Assembly: GCA_964568345.1 (NCBI GenBank)
Contig: CAZMPG010000003.1
Location: 1 to 48,447 of the forward strand
Length of the DNA stretch: 48,447 bases
Direction: 5' to 3'
Origin: UBA12088 sp964568345
GTDB taxonomy: Bacteria; Patescibacteriota; Minisyncoccia; Phycocordibacterales; UBA12088
Position 1 is the first letter of the stretch, and each line of letters opens with the position of its first letter. Positions 1-7,410 of the stretch are shown here, one piece after another. Position numbers and translations under genes: made by a program. The notes beneath the pieces were generated by a model. It worked only from the letters and a program-made list of their open reading frames with translations, did not search any database and was not told the origin of the DNA.

Positions 1-1601
1 CCCTCCCCCACCGGCAGCTCCACCGTGAACGTACTCCCCTTCCCAATACCGGGCGAGGAGACGTGTATCCAGCCGTTGTGCGCCTTGATGATCTCACGGG
101 CGATGTAGAGCCCCAAGCCGGTGCCGTACACCGAGCCCTCGTTTGCGTTACTGGCGCGGTTGAACTTCTGAAAGAGGTGCTCCTGCTCCTCCGGAGCGAT
201 ACCGATGCCGGTGTCAGCCACCTTCACGGTGACCGCACGGTGCTCGGGGTACGACTCGATGCTGATCGACACCGAGCCAGCAGGGGTGTACTTGATCGCA
301 TTGTCGATGAGGTTTGAGAAGATCTGCTTGAGCTTGCCCTCGTCTGCCTGTACGACGTGCTGCCCCTCACCCCCTGCGACGATCGCAAGGGCGAGCCCCT
401 TCTTCTCCGCGATGACGCGGAGCTCGTCTACCACACTCTGCACCATGGTGAAGACGTCGGTGCGCCGCATCGTGTAGCTCATCCTCCCCTGCTCGATGCG
501 GGTGACGTTGAGGAAGTCGTCAACCAGAATCGCGATCCGCTTCCCCGACTCGAGGATACGGCCGAGGGGCTCGTGAAGCTGCTCGGGTACCGCGCCGAAG
601 GAGCCGTCGAGGAGCATCGAGGAGTAGCCCTTGATGGCGGCGATGGGGGCGCGGAGCTGGTGGCTCGCTACCGAAACGAACTCCGTCTTCTGCTTGTCGA
701 GCTCCCGCAGCCGCGCATTTGCATTCGCAAGGTACCGCGCAAGCCGTTCCCCCTTCTCGCGGTTCTCGATCTCTCGCTTGACGCTCCGAATGAGGAGGAG
801 GCCGAAGACGAGTGTGCCGGCAAGGAGTGTCGCCTCGAACGCTACACCCTTCGCCGTGTCAGCGAGGAGCATGCGGGTAAAGATGGCAACCCAAATGCTG
901 AGGGCAAAGAGCTCTGCCGCAATCACATTGACGTTGAAGAGATTGTGCTTGAGCACCGCGATAGCAGAAAAGACAACAAAGAAAATAGAGCTCTGGGCGT
1001 CGTATGAATTGATGGCAGCATACCCAAACCACGGAAGTATGAATGAGGTACATGCAGTAATGAGCCCAAACGTAAGAAAGCCAACGAGAATGTAGCGAAG
1101 CTGGAGCCGCTTCTCCGCGTCAGGTGTACGCATCCCTCCCACGAGCCGGTAGATAAGAAAGCCATATATGAGAATGAATATTGCACTGTAGAGGTCAAAA
1201 AAAGGACCGAAAACATACTGGTACGTTCCGTCCGGGGAGATACTGAAATCACGCAGCACTGCGCCTGGGGCAAATGCCATGAGTGCAAGTGTTGCTGCAG
1301 TAGCAACGTATACTATAAGACGTCGTAGCGAGACGGATCCATAGAGGAGTATTTCGATCCACACGAGAGCCGTTGGGACAACGCACGCGCCTATGGCATA
1401 CCAGCTTTGCAGCAATACGAGGCTCGGGCTAACAGAAAAGAAGGTATAGTTAGCAAACACCCAAAGCGTTGTCACCGATGAGAATCCTACAAACGCCCTA
1501 TTGAGTCTCGCTCGTGGGTTGTTAACCAGCACAAGCACCCCAAGCAACAGGTTCGCGGCACCAGCAACCAATGTTATGGCATTGATGTATGCGGCAGGCA
1601 T
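1..1601 (-). CDS. Membrane sensor histidine kinase (3' end cut by window edge)
   Basis: The frame stays open from an ATG at 1601 to the window edge, giving 533 codons. The first ~240 residues are hydrophobic with about seven membrane spans, like histidine-kinase N-terminal 7TM sensors. A short linker helix follows. The dimerisation H-box reads SVASHQLRAP with the phospho-acceptor His near residue 314. The ATPase domain shows the N box (NLIDNAIKY, ~residue 425), the G1 box DTGIGI (~460) and the G2 box GTGLGLYIARE (~495). The last residues seen (GSTFTVELPV) are the usual end of such domains, so only a few codons are probably missing. It would autophosphorylate and pass phosphate to a response regulator not visible here. 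A TATACT box (1618-1623) lies 16 nt before the ATG, implying a very short leader. The signal sensed is unknown. Confidence 0.93.
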   Translation of the reverse strand, partial: MPAAYINAITLVAGAANLLLGVLVLVNNPRARLNRAFVGFSSVTTLWVFANYTFFSVSPSLVLLQSWYAIGACVVPTALVWIEILLYGSVSLRRLIVYVATAATLALMAFAPGAVLRDFSISPDGTYQYVFGPFFDLYSAIFILIYGFLIYRLVGGMRTPDAEKRLQLRYILVGFLTFGLITACTSFILPWFGYAAINSYDAQSSIFFVVFSAIAVLKHNLFNVNVIAAELFALSIWVAIFTRMLLADTAKGVAFEATLLAGTLVFGLLLIRSVKREIENREKGERLARYLANANARLRELDKQKTEFVSVASHQLRAPIAAIKGYSSMLLDGSFGAVPEQLHEPLGRILESGKRIAILVDDFLNVTRIEQGRMSYTMRRTDVFTMVQSVVDELRVIAEKKGLALAIVAGGEGQHVVQADEGKLKQIFSNLIDNAIKYTPAGSVSISIESYPEHRAVTVKVADTGIGIAPEEQEHLFQKFNRASNANEGSVYGTGLGLYIAREIIKAHNGWIHVSSPGIGKGSTFTVELPVGE

Positions 1602-1729
1602 GGTAACTACACCCTACAGTATAGTGCATCATGCCCCGCGTGGGGTACGTGTAAATCCACTATTTCTGCGTCATCGCCCGTTGCTTTCGCAGTATACGGC
1701 CACATGCTACACTTTCATTACGTACAAGT

Positions 1730-2005
1730 ATGAGGGTGTCAATTGAACACATCATCGAAGACGATGAGATCAGAGCTATACTGTATGCACTTGAAAAAGC
1801 CGAGCGCGGAGCAAGTGCGGCAGAAGTGTGTGCCCTAGTCGACGGTATCCGCACAGCGCATCCGGAAACAGCATCGGTTTCGCCGCATGAAATGATCTAC
1901 GTACTGGTGCATGACTACGCACGTGAGAATATTGACCTCCCAACCCTCAAGGAGGAGATTTTCGAGCTCCTTGATGAGTACCATATGTTGAAACGGGCGG
2001 TATGA
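1730..2005 (+). CDS. Small hypothetical protein, 91 aa
   Basis: This is an acidic, mostly helical 91-residue protein beginning MRVSIEHIIEDDEIRAIL, without signal peptide, membrane span or cysteine motif. I do not recognise the family. It is transcribed divergently from the histidine kinase, with a possible -10 box TACACT (1708-1713) 16 nt before the ATG. Codon use resembles the neighbours. The TGA stop lies in the loop of a perfect 10-bp hairpin (1993-2016), which argues that the 3' end is real. The spacing of Leu/Ile residues and the LVDGIRT and LLDEYHM segments suggest a small helical bundle, but no function can be assigned. Reality as a gene is likely but unproven. Confidence 0.55.
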   Translation: MRVSIEHIIEDDEIRAILYALEKAERGASAAEVCALVDGIRTAHPETASVSPHEMIYVLVHDYARENIDLPTLKEEIFELLDEYHMLKRAV

Positions 2006-2016
2006 GTACCGCCCGT
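1993..2016 (+). terminator. Perfect 10-bp hairpin with the stop codon in its loop
   Basis: ACGGGCGGTA pairs perfectly with TACCGCCCGT, leaving the four-base loop TGAG, which contains the TGA stop of the 91-aa ORF. A T-run (2032-2037) follows only 16 nt later, so this is not a textbook intrinsic terminator. It may be a 3'-end stabilising stem or a bidirectional terminator between convergent transcripts. Confidence 0.6.
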
Positions 2017-2044
2017 ATGTTCCTTGAGCCGATTTTTTATTCGG

Positions 2045-2311
2045 TCACTTCTTCCCACCCCCGTGACTGTCCGAGTGAAACTCCTTGTAGTGCCCATCCG
2101 TGGACCCTTTTGCGACATCATGGAAATGCTCTTTTGAACCGCTTTCCCGGGGTATTGGGGACAGGCACTATTTCTTCGATCTCCCAACAGCTCGTTTGGT
2201 TTGTTCGAGCCCGTAGATGGGAGAAATAGTGCCTGTCCCCAATTTCCGCAATTTCGCAATTTCCGAGTCGCCGCTGTAGGCCTGAGTGTCTTTGTCAGTA
2301 TAGCCTTTCAC
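2045..2311 (-). pseudogene. Small hydrophilic protein gene interrupted by a mini-element
   Basis: Reading leftward, a GTG at 2311 is preceded by an ideal ribosome site, AAGGAGGT (2317-2324, 5-nt spacing), and a consensus promoter further upstream. The frame starts MKGYTDKDTQAYSGDSEIA, then enters the 90-bp mini-element, reads into the element's remnant transposase C-terminus (YGLEQTKRAVGRSKK) and stops at 2168. On the far side of the element the same frame continues with coding-like sequence (SGSKEHFHDVAKGSTDGH, then YKEFHSDSHGGGKK) and ends at a TGA (2045-2047). I infer one small hydrophilic gene split by insertion. Alternatively, the 47-aa N-terminal fusion is now the product. I do not recognise the family. 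Confidence 0.6.
2154..2243. mobile_element. 90-bp non-autonomous RAYT-related element (MITE/REPIN-like)
   Basis: The ends are perfect 22-bp inverted repeats containing TTGGGGACAGGCACTATTTC. The next ~37 bp inside the left end match the corresponding part of the full element at 3723-4457 except for a few bases, including the codons for the transposase C-terminus. The right end matches the other end of that element. It is therefore an internal deletion derivative (about 645 bp missing), presumably mobilised in trans by the transposase encoded 1.5 kb away. Repeats of AATTTC(C/G)GC lie just outside the right end. Confidence 0.85.
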
Positions 2312-2369
2312 CGCACACCTCCTTCAGGTGTTGCTCGCCGGCGGGACCATCCCGCTCGGTCTGTGTGGG

Positions 2370-2398
2370 AGTCTAGCAGGGGGGGCGATGGGTGTCAA
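2370..2398 (-). promoter_or_regulatory. Consensus sigma-70 promoter for the interrupted small gene
   Basis: Read leftward: TTGACA (2393-2398), a 17-bp spacer and TAGACT (2370-2375). It lies between the end of the alpha-oxoamine synthase gene and the ribosome site of the interrupted small gene, and is one of the closest matches to consensus in the window. Confidence 0.7.
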
Positions 2399-2422
2399 GC
2401 ACCGCCCCACTTTGCAGACACG

Positions 2423-3634
2423 CTACACACTACCAAGCCGCTTCCCTATGTCGGCACACACGGTGAGGAGTGTGTCTATATCGGCAGCGGTGTGGGTCGC
2501 CATGACCGAGAAGCGGATGCGCTCCTTACCCGGATTGACCGCGGGCGGTCGCACGCAGGGCGCGAGGATGTGCGCTGCCGCGAGCTCGTTTGAGAATGCG
2601 ATCGCGAGCTTTTCGTCGCCGAGGAAGAGCGGCACGATCGGGGTGATCTCGCCGAGTACGGTGAAGCCCGCAGCGCGGAGCCCCTCGCGCAGGTGCCGCG
2701 CGTTTTCGAGGACTGCAGCCCTTCGGTCGTCGCTCGCGGCGATGATCTCCGTCGCCTTGATGAGAGACCGGACGATAGAGGGGACGATGGGGTCGGAGAA
2801 GATGTATGAGCGCGCGGTGACACGGAGGTAGTCGGCAATCTTTTGTGGTGTCGCTACGAAGCCGCCGATGCTCCCGAAGGCTTTCGTGAAGCTCCCCATG
2901 AGCACGTCCACCTCAGCCTGTACACCGAGGAGCCCTGCAGCGCCAATACCATGCGGCCCGAGCACACCCACGCCGTGCGAGTCGTCTACCATGAGGATGG
3001 CATCGTGTGCGCGCGCAAGCGCCGTCACCTCCTTGAGGCGGGCTATCTCTCCATCCATGCTGAACACGCCGTCGGTGATGACGAGCTTCCGCTTGCCCTT
3101 GTGCGCGGCAAGCACTCGCTCGAGGTCCTCCATGTCGCTGTGTTTGTACACGACACGTTCCGCACTCGCCAAGCGCACCCCGTCAATGATGCTCGCGTGG
3201 TTGAGTTCGTCACTGATGATGACCCCGGGCGTCTCCTGGACGAGCGAGAAGTAGGGGAACGGGTCGACGAGCATGCGGATAACCCCGACGTTGGCGAGGA
3301 AGCCCGAGGAGAAGGTGATCGAAGCGTCGAACTCGAAATAGCGAGCGAGGGCTTCTTCGAGTGTCACCTGCACGTCGAGCGTACCGGAGAGGAGGCGCGT
3401 GCTGCCGGAGCCGACGCCATACTCCTTGACACCCTCAATCATTTCGCGCTCTATGTCGTCATTTCGCGCGAGACCGAGGTAATTATTCGAGCAGAAGTTC
3501 GTAAACTGCTCGCCCTTGATAGTAATGTGAGGCACACATGACGGGCCGGTCACTGTCTGGATATTTGGGTACAGCCCCCCTGCCCTCGCGCCGTCAACGT
3601 ACGTCTCAAAATAGCGGTATGAATCTTTGTGCAT
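2423..3634 (-). CDS. PLP-dependent alpha-oxoamine synthase (KBL/BioF/SPT family)
   Basis: This 403-aa fold-type I aminotransferase-like enzyme belongs to the family that condenses an amino acid with an acyl-CoA (glycine C-acetyltransferase, 8-amino-7-oxononanoate synthase, serine palmitoyltransferase). Visible hallmarks are SNNYLGLA (~49-56), GSGSTRLLSG (~75-84), DELNHASIIDG (~142-152), the PLP-contacting VDDSHGVG (~216-223) and the Schiff-base lysine in GSFTKAFGSIGG (Lys251). Length matches the family. The ATG at 3634 was chosen over an in-frame GTG at 3649 because a TATAGT box sits exactly 6 nt before it, implying a leaderless mRNA. No biotin, threonine or sphingolipid gene is adjacent, so the substrate cannot be assigned. 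The gene stands alone. Confidence 0.9.
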   Translation of the reverse strand: MHKDSYRYFETYVDGARAGGLYPNIQTVTGPSCVPHITIKGEQFTNFCSNNYLGLARNDDIEREMIEGVKEYGVGSGSTRLLSGTLDVQVTLEEALARYFEFDASITFSSGFLANVGVIRMLVDPFPYFSLVQETPGVIISDELNHASIIDGVRLASAERVVYKHSDMEDLERVLAAHKGKRKLVITDGVFSMDGEIARLKEVTALARAHDAILMVDDSHGVGVLGPHGIGAAGLLGVQAEVDVLMGSFTKAFGSIGGFVATPQKIADYLRVTARSYIFSDPIVPSIVRSLIKATEIIAASDDRRAAVLENARHLREGLRAAGFTVLGEITPIVPLFLGDEKLAIAFSNELAAAHILAPCVRPPAVNPGKERIRFSVMATHTAADIDTLLTVCADIGKRLGSV

Positions 3635-3640
3635 GGGGAC

Positions 3641-3646
3641 ACTATA
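3641..3646 (-). promoter_or_regulatory. -10 box placed for a leaderless transcript
   Basis: TATAGT followed by exactly 6 nt and then ATG (3634). A transcript starting 7 nt after the -10 would begin at the A of the start codon. No Shine-Dalgarno sequence is present. Confidence 0.6.
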
Positions 3647-3722
3647 CACCTTTGTGCGCGGGGTTCAAATCGCGCCTCTTTTGGGGAAAAAGGCGGGAAA
3701 ATTGGGGACAGAAAATTGAGAA

Positions 3723-4457
3723 ATTGGGGACAGGCACTATTTCTTTGGTCTCCCAACAGCTCGTTTGGTTTGTTCGAGCCCAAACACTTCAATGGTTTTC
3801 TCCACCCACCCCATAGTACCAAACGGTACCCCTTTCACAACAGAGGTACGGATATTCTTGAGCAACTCTGCGGGTTCAGGGTCATTGATCCATGTTGCGT
3901 AGTTTCGTGGCAGGGGTGTTGATGGTGGTGAAAGTATTTTTTGTTGCTGCTGAGCTCCCTTCAGGCGTCGCCACGCACTTCCCCACCGCCATTCTTCTGC
4001 TCGTTTGACCAACCCTGCTCGTACCGCATTTCGTTCTACATATTTGAGAACAGTAAGCAGGTGCTTGTCATCCTCTATCAGGAACGACTTGTACCGCCCT
4101 TGGTAGAGCGGTCCGGTACCTATCGTGCGGGTTGTCGTATGCACTCGTCGTGTGTGTGCATTGGTAAGCTTGTGCATGAACGTACTGAGATTGCCATCAG
4201 TACTAGGAAGCACAAGCAAGTGCCAGTGATTGGGCATGATGCAGTATGCAAGTATCTGCACGCCTGTTTCCTGTGCGCTTTCTATGAGTAGATGCTCAAA
4301 GAGTTCGTACTCTTTCTCGTTCGTAAATATGGTCATACGCATGACCGCACGGTTGATAACGTGTTGAGGGTATCCTGCAGGAGTTGCTCGTGCAGTACGA
4401 GGCATGCAGGTAGTGTACCCTACAGGTTAGGTGGGAGAAATAGTGCCTGTCCCCAAT
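3723..4457. mobile_element. Complete RAYT element with 22-bp terminal inverted repeats
   Basis: This 735-bp unit is bounded by the same perfect inverted repeats as the 90-bp element (3723-3744 and 4436-4457) and carries one transposase gene. The stop codon of the gene lies inside the left repeat and the start codon is about 30 bp inside the right repeat, so the element is almost all coding. To its left, another partial copy of the end motif (ATTGGGGACAG at 3700-3710) forms a degenerate tandem. Such end motifs are known to surround IS200/IS605-related REP-associated tyrosine transposases. Confidence 0.85.
3737..4405 (-). CDS. REP-associated tyrosine transposase (RAYT, Y1/HUH family)
   Basis: This 222-aa single-strand transposase is related to IS200/IS605 TnpA. 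The HUH metal-binding pair is in YCIMPNHWHLLV (His60, His62). The catalytic tyrosine is Tyr122 in KYVERNAVRAGLV, a signature of the REP-associated branch. The N-terminus (MPRTARATPAGYPQHVINR) and the FGLEQTKRAVGRPKK tail are also typical. It would nick and move the flanking palindromic ends. The start is supported by a TACACT box (4412-4417) exactly 6 nt before the ATG, as in leaderless neighbours. The reading frame is intact, so the copy may be active and may mobilise the 90-bp derivative at 2154. Confidence 0.93.
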   Translation of the reverse strand: MPRTARATPAGYPQHVINRAVMRMTIFTNEKEYELFEHLLIESAQETGVQILAYCIMPNHWHLLVLPSTDGNLSTFMHKLTNAHTRRVHTTTRTIGTGPLYQGRYKSFLIEDDKHLLTVLKYVERNAVRAGLVKRAEEWRWGSAWRRLKGAQQQQKILSPPSTPLPRNYATWINDPEPAELLKNIRTSVVKGVPFGTMGWVEKTIEVFGLEQTKRAVGRPKK

Positions 4458-4522
4458 TCCGTTCAATTCCCGTTGTCCGCTTCGTCCCAGAGCTTCATCC
4501 GCCACCGGTACGTCGTCAATCC

Positions 4523-4549
4523 ACGGAGAGAGGTCGGACCTCTCTCCGT
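4523..4549 (-). terminator. Perfect 11-bp hairpin after the frameshifted gene
   Basis: ACGGAGAGAGG and CCTCTCTCCGT pair with a 5-nt loop, starting 4 nt beyond the TAG stop of the gene at 4554-4986. No T-run follows on the minus strand, so termination efficiency is uncertain. Confidence 0.5.
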
Positions 4550-4553
4550 TGTT

Positions 4554-4986
4554 CTAAGCAGCGTGATGTATCTTGTCTTGCAGGTGTGCATAGTCCGCTA
4601 TGTCGTACAGCGTGAGTATATCTTTTTCCAGTCGGGGTGCATCAAATCCTTCGGGGATGTGTGGTGCGATGGCACGGATGGAACGAATGATATTATTTAA
4701 CAGTAGCCATAAACGTGTAACCTCCGAGGCTTTTCTAAATTGTTCGTGATCAATTTTCATCCGCACATCGGCCGCTCTCTTTTTTGTAAAACTGTACAAC
4801 TTCTTCAAATTTCGTCCTCAATAAATGTTCGGATGACAGTAGCATATGAACTATAACGAAAGTGTCCAAGCTCTTACCGTAATCTTTCGTCAATGTCATT
4901 TGCTCAATACGCAGTAGTTCTTTTTTAACCCCGTTATATTCGGTCTCTAGAGTATCGCTATATTCAGCTGTTATGAACATTCTCAT
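4554..4986 (-). pseudogene. ORFan of ~140 aa, frameshifted at a run of six A's
   Basis: Two overlapping frames (ATG at 4986, 78 aa; and 4808-4554, 84 aa) look like halves of one helical, charged protein. Frame one runs MRMFITAEYSDTLETEYNG to VVQFYKK and then goes off into a short tail. Frame two continues naturally from KKRAADVRMKIDHEQF to KDILTLYDIADYAHLQ. They join at a homopolymer (six T's on the plus strand, 4780-4785), where removing one base restores a ~142-aa ORF. Base composition is clearly more AT-rich than the surroundings, suggesting recent acquisition. I do not recognise the family. It could be a true frameshift, an assembly error at a homopolymer, transcriptional slippage, or two overlapping genes. 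Confidence 0.55.
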
Positions 4987-5007
4987 AGCAGCTAGTGCGT
5001 TGTTTTA

Positions 5008-5199
5008 TTAAGTTTCGGTTTGCTTCCTGTTTCCTTCTCGAACTGCTGTATTTGCTGCTTTTCCCATGCGCGTACTTCTGCTTTTGTTAACCCTTCGGTC
5101 CGAATTTTCATTTCCCGGGCTACGCACGGTACTTTCGAGGTTGAACTTTTGTACCATTTCATCTACCCATGTATCGTCGCCAAACGGTGTACCGAGCAT
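5008..5199 (-). pseudogene. C-terminal remnant of a second RAYT transposase
   Basis: The 63-codon frame contains GTPFGDDTWVDEMVQKF followed by NLESTVRSPG, the pattern found at the C-terminus of many REP-associated tyrosine transposases (PLG..WVE.MV..LGLESTLRP.GRP). The HUH and catalytic tyrosine parts are absent, and the frame is cut on its 5' side by the 5204-5230 hairpin. It differs from the C-terminus of the intact copy at 3737, so it derives from another subfamily. Not expected to be functional. Confidence 0.6.
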
Positions 5200-5203
5200 A
5201 GTA

Positions 5204-5230
5204 ACACCCCGACCGTTTCGGTCGGGGTGT
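5204..5230 (-). terminator. 12-bp GC-rich hairpin downstream of the ABC exporter gene
   Basis: ACACCCCGACCG pairs with CGGTCGGGGTGT around a TTT loop, starting 6 nt beyond the stop codon at 5236. Only a short TTA follows on the minus strand. Likely terminator. Confidence 0.7.
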
Positions 5231-5235
5231 ATCGT

Positions 5236-7077
5236 CTATGCTGCCTCTCGTAGGCAAGCATCTGCTGCTGGTTGCTCCTTTGCCACCGCGTCATCCGCAA
5301 GGAAGCCGCCAACCTGCGAGCTCCAGAGCCCGGCATAGACACCGCCGCGCGCGATCAGCGTATCATGCGTGCCCTCTTCGACGACAGCGCCGTGGTCGAG
5401 CACGATGATCCGATCCATGTGTCGAATGGTGGACAGGCGGTGGGCGATCACGATAGTGGTACGCCCCTCCATGAGCTCGCGAAATGCCTCCTGAATGTAC
5501 CCTTCCGACACGGAGTCGAGCGACGAGGTTGCCTCATCGAGCACCACGATCGGTGCGTCCTTGAGGAGCGCTCGCGCGATCGCGATACGCTGCCGTTCCC
5601 CGCCCGAGAGCTTTACCCCACGCTCACCCACGAGCGTGTCGTACCCCTCTGGAAGCCGCATGATGAACTCGTGTGCATGCGCTCGGCGGGCCGCATCCCT
5701 CACCGCACCAGGGCTCGCTCCCACCTTCCCGTACGCAATGTTCTCGAACAGGCTACGGTGGAACAGAATCGCGTCCTGCGGCACGTACGAAATGTGCGCA
5801 CGGAGATCGTCCTGGCGAAGTGTGGTGATATCCTGCCCGTCGATCGTGATGGTACCGGCACCAATATCCACAAACCGCAGGAGGAGCTTCACGAACGTGG
5901 TTTTTCCGGCGCCACTGTGCCCTACGAGCGCGACTCGTTCCCCCGCACGCACGGTGAGATTCAGCTCGCTGAACACCGCGTGCGCGCCCTCGTATGCGTG
6001 GGTGACGCCACTGAACACGATCTCACCACGCGCGAATCGTACCGCTTCAGGTGCTACGGGGTCGCGCACGCTTGGCGGCTCTTCCAGAAGCTCCACCATC
6101 TCCCTCGCGTCGGTGAGTGCGGTGAATACGCTGAGCACGTTGCGGCTCATGTTCCATACGATGCTGAAGCTGTGGCTCACGTACATGACGACAATGAGCA
6201 CGAGGCCGGCATCCGCTCTACCATCCCTCCAGAGCGTGATGACGCCGAACATCATAGCGAGCTCAAAACCGCTGATCGACAGCGCTTGGAACGAACTATT
6301 CCAGAACACGCCCTGCATCCACGCGGCTCGTCGCTTGGCTCCTTCTTCCGCAGTGACCTGTGCAAACGCTTCTTGCTCACGATCGTGTGCACCAAACATC
6401 TTTACCGTGAGAATGTTGGTGAGCGTGTCCGCGAGCACCGCGGTCACCCGTGAGTCTGCTTCTGCAGCCTGCACATTCTTCGGGAGTGCCCAGCGCACCA
6501 TGAAGCGTACCAGGACCACGTGGAGTAAAAACCACACGAGGAAGATCGAGCCGAGGATCGGCGAGAGGTACAGGAGTACACCGACCGAAGCGATGAGCTC
6601 GATGCCGTTCATCCACACCTGGAATACGAGCTGATCGCACAGCACCTCGTACGCACGCACGAACCGCTTGGTCTTTGCGACAAGGCCACCCGTGAATGCG
6701 TTTGAGAAGAACGTGTACGATTTTTGTGCTAGCACCTCGAGCACGTGGTCGTACAGGCGCTTCATCACATCGCTCTCGAGCCGTATGAGGAGGTAGTCGC
6801 CGGTCCGGAACGCTACGGTCAGGACAATGAGCGCACCGACGATGCCGAGAAAGAGCAGGTCAACCCGCGCAATCGTGGCATCGGTGCGCACCACGATCGC
6901 ATCCACGATCCCCTTGTAGAGGAGCGGTGACACGACCGATACGATGAGCGCGCCCACCGCGTATGCGGCGAGCATGAGTACGATCCTTCTGCGTGATTCA
7001 CGCGCGAACATCCAATACTGGCGAAGGATCGTCCGCCACGGTAGTCGCGGTATGTTCTTTCGTTCAGCTTTCTTCAT
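5236..7077 (-). CDS. ABC exporter, fused membrane and ATPase domains (MsbA/MDR type)
   Basis: This 613-aa half-transporter would act as a homodimer or heterodimer in the membrane. Residues ~30-320 form a six-span type I exporter domain. The nucleotide-binding domain has Walker A GHSGAGKTT (~385-393), Q-loop SYVPQDAILFH, signature LSGGERQRIAIA (~490), Walker B IVVLDEATSSLD (~512) and H-loop VIAHRLSTI (~545). All catalytic residues are present. Substrate (lipid, drug or peptide) cannot be told from sequence; no partner subunit is adjacent. The leader holds a strong nested hairpin (7098-7160). Confidence 0.95.
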   Translation of the reverse strand: MKKAERKNIPRLPWRTILRQYWMFARESRRRIVLMLAAYAVGALIVSVVSPLLYKGIVDAIVVRTDATIARVDLLFLGIVGALIVLTVAFRTGDYLLIRLESDVMKRLYDHVLEVLAQKSYTFFSNAFTGGLVAKTKRFVRAYEVLCDQLVFQVWMNGIELIASVGVLLYLSPILGSIFLVWFLLHVVLVRFMVRWALPKNVQAAEADSRVTAVLADTLTNILTVKMFGAHDREQEAFAQVTAEEGAKRRAAWMQGVFWNSSFQALSISGFELAMMFGVITLWRDGRADAGLVLIVVMYVSHSFSIVWNMSRNVLSVFTALTDAREMVELLEEPPSVRDPVAPEAVRFARGEIVFSGVTHAYEGAHAVFSELNLTVRAGERVALVGHSGAGKTTFVKLLLRFVDIGAGTITIDGQDITTLRQDDLRAHISYVPQDAILFHRSLFENIAYGKVGASPGAVRDAARRAHAHEFIMRLPEGYDTLVGERGVKLSGGERQRIAIARALLKDAPIVVLDEATSSLDSVSEGYIQEAFRELMEGRTTIVIAHRLSTIRHMDRIIVLDHGAVVEEGTHDTLIARGGVYAGLWSSQVGGFLADDAVAKEQPAADACLREAA

Positions 7078-7097
7078 GGCAATTCACTCTCTTCTTG

Positions 7098-7160
7098 TGT
7101 AAACGAACACCACCTTGCTGGTGGCAAGGTGGTGTGAGTGCCGATGAATATGCGTTTACA
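7098..7160. repeat. Nested inverted repeat upstream of the ABC exporter
   Basis: An outer 8-bp pair (TGTAAACG / CGTTTACA) encloses a perfect 12-bp stem (ACACCACCTTGC / GCAAGGTGGTGT, loop TGGTG). The whole structure is 21-83 nt upstream of the exporter start codon, so it would fold in that mRNA's 5' leader if transcription begins farther upstream. It could be an attenuator-like element or a binding site. No T-run follows the inner stem. Confidence 0.5.
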
Positions 7161-7386
7161 TCATGCAGCCATGCCACCGTGCCCAGCGCAATACGACGCG
7201 CGGAGGATAACGACGAACCACCGTGCGCTCGGTGTCGCGCACGACAGTGCGTTGCAATATGATGTGGTAAAATATGGCTTCATAAAGGCGTGCGTAGCCT
7301 GGGGTCCATCGGACTAGCACCAGTTGAGACGTGCGTCGAGCCCCCTTCTTACAGCATGGAGGTGAATGTCCCAAAGTCTTGTGCGG
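7161..7386. other. Intergenic stretch without a recognised gene
   Basis: About 225 bp between the exporter leader and the mpg 3' end. Open frames here have no coding-like character. An AT-rich patch around 7255-7283 could hold a promoter for either direction (for example CATATT on the minus strand), but no clear pair of boxes is seen. No tRNA fold was found. Confidence 0.4.
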
Positions 7387-7407
7387 GTGGTACGACAGTC
7401 GTACCAC
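7387..7407 (-). terminator. Hairpin just after mpg
   Basis: A perfect 9-bp stem GTGGTACGA / TCGTACCAC with a 3-nt loop, 3 nt beyond the mpg stop codon. No T-tract follows on the minus strand, so it may protect the 3' end rather than terminate. Confidence 0.5.
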
Positions 7408-7410
7408 ACC

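Noticed and set aside
3650..3690. T-arm-like GGGTTCAAATC suggesting a tRNA 3' end or att site
   Set aside because: The flanking stem does not pair properly, there is no acceptor stem, anticodon arm or D arm, and no integrase gene is nearby.
4775..4790. Programmed -1 frameshift at the A6 tract
   Set aside because: The frame needed is +1 (or -2) relative to the first frame, and no slippery heptamer in the right phase or stimulatory structure is seen.
5272..6453. Long open frame on the plus strand opposite the ABC exporter
   Set aside because: It is a composition-driven shadow of the exporter gene in high-GC DNA; the translated sequence is charged and low in recognisable motifs. Similar long opposite frames over gyrB, thrS and tyrS were rejected for the same reason.
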